Positions 60,488 to 64,000 of a DNA stretch of 64,000 bases are shown one piece after another. The position numbers and the translations under genes are program-made. Under the pieces are notes generated by a model. The model was not told the origin of the DNA, did no database searches, and saw only the letters and a program-made list of their open reading frames with translations. Source of the DNA: Acidobacteriota bacterium (GTDB lineage Bacteria > Acidobacteriota > Aminicenantia > Aminicenantales > Saccharicenantaceae); contig JBDKSB010000001.1 in the NCBI GenBank assembly GCA_039683095.1, positions 450,567 to 514,566 on the forward strand, in the 5' to 3' direction. The first letter of the stretch is position 1, and the number at the start of each line of letters is the position of its first letter.

Positions 60488-61236
60488 TCATCAACGCGGA
60501 CGACCTCGGACGGGACCGGGCCGCGTCGGACGCCTGCTTCATCGGCCATGAGCGCCGCGTCATCACTTCCGCCAGCCTCATGGTCTTCATGGCGGATTCG
60601 GCCCGGGCCGCGGAGCTGGCCCGGCCGGCCCGGCTCGAGACGGGCCTTCATATCAACCTGACGCAAGCCTATGACGGGCCCGGCGTTCCGGCCGCCGTCA
60701 GGGAGTCCCAGGAACGCGTGGCGCGCTACCTGCGACTGGGAAAGTGGCCCCAGGTCGTCTATAACCCCCTGCTGAAGGGAGCCTTCGCTTCGACCTTCGC
60801 CTGGCAGCTGGAAGAATACCGGCGCCTGCTCGGGCGGGACCCGGACCATTACGACGGCCATAACCACATGCACCTGAGCATGAACATGATCGTCGGCGGC
60901 TTCATCCCGGAGGGATCCAGGGTCCGACGCAGCTTCACCTTCCGCCGCGGCGAGAAGAGCGCCCTGAACAGGCTCTACCGCCGGCGCCTCGACGCCTGGC
61001 TCATCGGCCGGCACACCACGACCGGCGCCTTTTTCAGCCTCGATCCCGTCGGCGACCGGCCCCGGCTGCAGAGGATCGTCGACCTCGCCCGGACGGCCGA
61101 CGTGGAGCTCATGGTCCATCCCTGGAGGGACGACCAGTTCGCCCTCCTGATGAGCGGCCCGTTCAGGGACCTTGTCGGCTCCGTCCCCTGCGGCGCGCAG
61201 GGCGATCTCCAGCCCGGTCAGGCCAGGCGCGCCTGA
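60481..61236 (+). CDS. YdjC/ChbG-family carbohydrate deacetylase
   Basis: A 251-residue metal-dependent deacetylase. Metal ligands lie in NADDLG (residues 5-10), LHINLT (His near 59) and DGHNHMH (near 122-128). The GTG start overlaps the preceding stop. It would remove N-acetyl groups from oligosaccharides or a lipid-linked sugar, complementing the NodB-type enzyme encoded nearby. The last residues (QARRA) are basic and unremarkable. Family secure; substrate unknown. Confidence 0.9.
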   Translation: MLIINADDLGRDRAASDACFIGHERRVITSASLMVFMADSARAAELARPARLETGLHINLTQAYDGPGVPAAVRESQERVARYLRLGKWPQVVYNPLLKGAFASTFAWQLEEYRRLLGRDPDHYDGHNHMHLSMNMIVGGFIPEGSRVRRSFTFRRGEKSALNRLYRRRLDAWLIGRHTTTGAFFSLDPVGDRPRLQRIVDLARTADVELMVHPWRDDQFALLMSGPFRDLVGSVPCGAQGDLQPGQARRA

Positions 61237-61257
61237 GACGCCCGGGGCGGGCCCGGA

Positions 61258-62391
61258 TCACTGCTTGGTGAGCTTGTGATAGATCGCCCGGACGGGATGT
61301 TTCTTCTGCGTCCGGAAACGGCGGATCGTCGTCCAGTCCCGGGTCAGGGCCAGGAACTCCTGTTCGGTCATCCCCATTTCCTTTAGGAAGGGCTCCAGGG
61401 CGGCCGGCCGGCCGGCCCGGGCCCGTTCCTCGGCGTCCTCGGCCAGCGCGGCGGCCCTCGTGATCTTGCCCATGCGGACAAGCCCCGCCCGATGTATGGT
61501 ATGGCCGGCCAGGTCGGGGAACTTGAGGCTTTGAATGTACCCGGCGACGCCGTGGAGCGTGCAATCGAGATGCTCGGCGTTCGTTTCGTCTCCCGCGCTC
61601 CAGCCCATCTCCTTCTTGATGATGCCGTAGATCTTTTCGTAATCCGGTTCGAAATGGTCGTAGAGCCGGGCATAAAGCGACCGGGACAGCTGGGGCCGGT
61701 TCAGGACGCGCCCGGCGATCCGGAGGAGCCGGTCGACGTTCCAGGAGCTGACGTTCTGGAGCAGCGGGGCGATCTCTTCCCGGATGGGCTCCCCCCCGAC
61801 GACGTTGCGGAAGAAATCGACCTGGCCCTCCTGATAGACCTCAGGGACCCCGGCCAGATAAGTGACCTGCCATCCCGTCCCCGACACGGTCAGGGGGATG
61901 CCGTATTTCGGCGCGACGCTGAGGGCCAGGCCGATGCCCCGCAGGCAGGCGGGACAGAAGGTCCCGGTCTTCTCGAGGAACAGCCGGTAGAGCCTGAGCA
62001 TGGTCGGCCGGTTGACGGTGATCATCATGTGGTCGGCCCGGGTCGAGCGGATCGCGTTCCGGATGTTCGCCTGGGCGTGGGGGGAGAGGAAGCCGTTGTC
62101 GAAGGTGACCCCGAGGCACTTCAATCCGTAAACCCGGTCGCAGAGATAGAGGGCGTAGGTGCTGTCCTTGCCCCCGCTGAGCGGGATCAGGCAATCATAA
62201 GGGCGGCGCAGGCGCCGGGCCCGTTCGACGATGGCTTCGAATTCCCGGCGCTTCCTCTCGCCCGCGTCCAGGTACTCCTCCTGCCGTTTCCGGTAGTCAG
62301 CGCAGAGAGGGCACAGGCCGTCGTCGTTCAGCCTGACGCTGGGCAGGCTCGCGGGAAGGATGCAATTCGCGCAGCGGATCCCCTCTTCCAT
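61258..62391 (-). CDS. N-acetyl-sugar amidotransferase (WbpG-like)
   Basis: A 377-residue PP-loop enzyme. An N-terminal zinc-finger-like set (Cys7, Cys10, Cys27, Cys30) precedes the loop LSGGKDST (71-78); a further CxxC (FCPACLRG, near 147-150) lies in the core. WbpG-type enzymes make acetamidino sugars together with a glutaminase (HisH2) and HisF2, neither of which is present here, so ammonia may come from elsewhere. It ends convergently 21 bases from the YdjC-type gene. Confidence 0.9.
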   Translation of the reverse strand: MEEGIRCANCILPASLPSVRLNDDGLCPLCADYRKRQEEYLDAGERKRREFEAIVERARRLRRPYDCLIPLSGGKDSTYALYLCDRVYGLKCLGVTFDNGFLSPHAQANIRNAIRSTRADHMMITVNRPTMLRLYRLFLEKTGTFCPACLRGIGLALSVAPKYGIPLTVSGTGWQVTYLAGVPEVYQEGQVDFFRNVVGGEPIREEIAPLLQNVSSWNVDRLLRIAGRVLNRPQLSRSLYARLYDHFEPDYEKIYGIIKKEMGWSAGDETNAEHLDCTLHGVAGYIQSLKFPDLAGHTIHRAGLVRMGKITRAAALAEDAEERARAGRPAALEPFLKEMGMTEQEFLALTRDWTTIRRFRTQKKHPVRAIYHKLTKQ

Positions 62392-62469
62392 GGTACTCCA
62401 CCTCTTGCCCGGAGTTTACGAGGGGAGGCCGAACGTGTCAAGGGCCGGCTCAGCGCCGCGAACATGGGC

Positions 62470-64000
62470 CTAGCGGGCCAGCATGTCCCTGATCAGTCCC
62501 CGGAACATGAGGATGGGCTTCAGGCCGCCGAACAGGGCGATGACGGCGGCCAGATAGAAGGCGGGATAGGCCGCCGTCCCGATGGCGATCCTCACGAGGG
62601 GAGATAATCCTCCGTAAAAGACGGCAAGCGGCTGGATCTTGTCGAAAACAGCCCAGAAGAGCAGGCTGGAAACGGTCGCCGCGGCCCAGTATCTCCAGAG
62701 GATCCCGACGCAGAAGCGGGCCCCGATCCCGGCCGGCCGGCCGGCGTACGAGAGCGCGGGGATGAGCAGGACATAGAACATGACGGAATAGGCTATCGCG
62801 ACCCCATAGGGGCCGAACTGAAGGCCGATGAAGTAAGCCCCCAGCGAGACCCCGAGGACGATGAAACCCCATTTCAGGAGGCGGTCGGCCCGGCCGAGCG
62901 AGATGTGCAGCCAGACATTGGTGTTGTAGATCACGAACGCGCCGATGCCCGGACCTAGAGCGGCGAAGATCGACCCGGCGATGCTCCAGCGGTCGCCGAG
63001 GAGGATGATGATGATGTCCTTGCCCAGGATCGTGAACAGGGCGCTGCCGGGGAATCCGATGAAGGCCAGGACGGACAGCGCCTTGGAGAAATAGGTCCGG
63101 TATTTCGGGGGATCGTCGACCAGGCGGCTCAGGGTGGCGATCCCCACGCCCGAGAGGGCGACGGTCAGCTGGTTCGGCAGGACCGAGGAGAGCTGCGAGG
63201 CCCGGTCGTAATGACCGAGAGGGGTCTTCCCGAAAGCCCGGCCGACGAAGATCTTGTCGAGGTTGTTCCGCAGATAGCCGAGAAGGTAGTTCCCGTAGGT
63301 TTTGTACCCGAAGGTCAGGATCGACCGGATCGACGTCCCTTTGGCCGGGGCCCCGGGCTTCCAGCGGCAGAACAACCAGGCGAAAAGGGTCGTGACCAGG
63401 GGAAGGGAAACGCGGCGGGCCACCAGCGACCAGAAGCCGAATCCGCCCACGGCCATGGCGATGCTGAGCCCCGTGCTGATCACCGCGGCCAGGACCTGGG
63501 CGATCGCCGAGAGATTGAACTTCATGTTCCGGCTCAGCAGCGCCAGGTGGCATGTCCCCAGGCCGCTGAAGATGATCGACAGGGCCATGCCGGCCGAGAT
63601 GCTCTTGAGCTGGGCCTCTCCGAAGAACCAGGCGATGGCCGGGGAGATGGCCACGAAGAAGACGGTCAGGCCGATCATGATCAGGGCGTTCACCCAGAAG
63701 AGCTTCCTCATCTGGTCATCGGTCAGGTCCCTCTTCTGGATGATGGCCTCGGTGAAGCCGTTGAGGCCGAAGTTCTGGACCAGGATGCTGAACGTGGCCA
63801 CCATGGAGACGAGCCCGAAATCCTCGGGGCTCAGGATGCGGGCCAGGATGATCGTGCCGACGGTCTGGACGCCGTAGTTGAAGGTCTGGGCGAAGACGGA
63901 GAAGCCGGCCCCGACAAGGGCCTTTTTCTTGAGCCCCTCGCGCAGGTGGCCCGCGTCCAGGAGGTCGCCTGATCGCGTCCCTGCCTTGCGCGCGTCATCG
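62470..64000 (-). CDS. Lipid-linked oligosaccharide flippase (Wzx), 5' end beyond window
   Basis: The frame is open to the window edge, so the protein is at least 510 residues; the start is not visible. N-terminal KKKALVGAGFSVFAQTFNYGVQTVGTIILARILSPEDFGLVSMV, with the later IIQKRDLTDDQMRKLFW, is typical of Wzx flippases. About 12 hydrophobic helices follow and the sequence ends RGLIRDMLAR. It would move the undecaprenyl-linked EPS repeat to the periplasm. An internal ATG at 63804 is not the true start because the flippase N-terminus continues upstream. Confidence 0.9.
   Translation of the reverse strand, partial: DDARKAGTRSGDLLDAGHLREGLKKKALVGAGFSVFAQTFNYGVQTVGTIILARILSPEDFGLVSMVATFSILVQNFGLNGFTEAIIQKRDLTDDQMRKLFWVNALIMIGLTVFFVAISPAIAWFFGEAQLKSISAGMALSIIFSGLGTCHLALLSRNMKFNLSAIAQVLAAVISTGLSIAMAVGGFGFWSLVARRVSLPLVTTLFAWLFCRWKPGAPAKGTSIRSILTFGYKTYGNYLLGYLRNNLDKIFVGRAFGKTPLGHYDRASQLSSVLPNQLTVALSGVGIATLSRLVDDPPKYRTYFSKALSVLAFIGFPGSALFTILGKDIIIILLGDRWSIAGSIFAALGPGIGAFVIYNTNVWLHISLGRADRLLKWGFIVLGVSLGAYFIGLQFGPYGVAIAYSVMFYVLLIPALSYAGRPAGIGARFCVGILWRYWAAATVSSLLFWAVFDKIQPLAVFYGGLSPLVRIAIGTAAYPAFYLAAVIALFGGLKPILMFRGLIRDMLAR

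Noticed and set aside
1-64000. tRNA, rRNA and CRISPR arrays
   Set aside because: None was seen in the intergenic gaps: no cloverleaf-like sequences or regularly spaced repeats.
38707-64000. Exosortase or PEP-CTERM genes
   Set aside because: The gene set resembles such loci, but no exosortase-like membrane protein or PEP-CTERM tail was found within the window.

Overview
The window is a high-GC bacterial chromosome segment with mostly long, tightly packed genes. It has two functional halves. The gene content (CBM9/DUF5916 outer-membrane proteins, several periplasmic glycoside hydrolases, an ECF sigma operon, a Wzc/Wza exopolysaccharide locus and an RRM RNA-binding protein) suggests a Gram-negative saccharolytic bacterium of the Acidobacteriota/Aminicenantes type. 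That placement is inference from gene families; the window has no rRNA or other phylogenetic marker.

Positions 1-38,700 are a mosaic of short transcription units. From the left: a very large Tat-exported protein of unknown function (cut by the window edge); an RRM protein with a strong terminator; an alpha-L-rhamnosidase (GH78) behind a small secreted protein; a four-gene ECF sigma operon; a MATE-like transporter; a FadL-type porin; a secreted GH38 alpha-mannosidase with a partner protein; a CBM9-like protein; an M24 peptidase lipoprotein; a PlsC/diacylglycerol-kinase pair; a GH36 alpha-galactosidase followed by an ABC-2 exporter; a sulfide:quinone-oxidoreductase-like/TusE-like/DsrE-like sulfur operon; Tag DNA glycosylase with an MFS carrier; a DUF5916 protein; a UroD-like methyltransferase; a GH9 lipoprotein; an Ntn-hydrolase-like lipoprotein; and a protein with a duplicated four-Cys domain. 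Many units have recognisable sigma-70-type promoters with 16-18 bp spacers, and four appear to start within a few bases of the predicted transcription start (leaderless).

Positions 38,700-64,000 are one exopolysaccharide locus. A minus-strand unit (49,229 to 38,707) encodes UDP-amino-sugar acid synthesis (aminotransferase, oxidoreductase, acetyltransferase: WbpE/B/D-like), the initiating phosphoglycosyltransferase, an outer-membrane barrel, Wza-like export protein, Wzc-like co-polymerase/kinase and two sugar epimerases. A second minus-strand unit (56,007 to 49,394) carries two FemAB/GNAT-like transferases, a NodB-type deacetylase, a GT2, an alpha/alpha-barrel protein and a Wzy/WaaL-like polymerase/ligase. 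A divergent plus-strand unit (56,286 to 61,236) carries an acyl carrier protein, a NAD-synthetase-like amidating enzyme, a third FemAB/GNAT-like protein, an asparagine-synthase-like amidotransferase and a YdjC-type deacetylase. It is followed on the minus strand by a WbpG-like N-acetyl-sugar amidotransferase and a Wzx flippase that runs off the window. The combination suggests a polysaccharide rich in amidated or acylated amino-uronic acids. It resembles exosortase-type EPS loci, but I see no exosortase or PEP-CTERM protein here.

Three kinds of small repeat sit at gene ends. A roughly 240-bp element with perfect 17-bp terminal inverted repeats, plus a shorter relative, supplies the last codons and stop of two genes. 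A palindromic element supplies the stop of the MATE-like gene. A REP-like palindrome lies between two convergent genes. The two long non-coding gaps next to the EPS operons share sequence modules and are the best candidates for an undescribed regulatory element.
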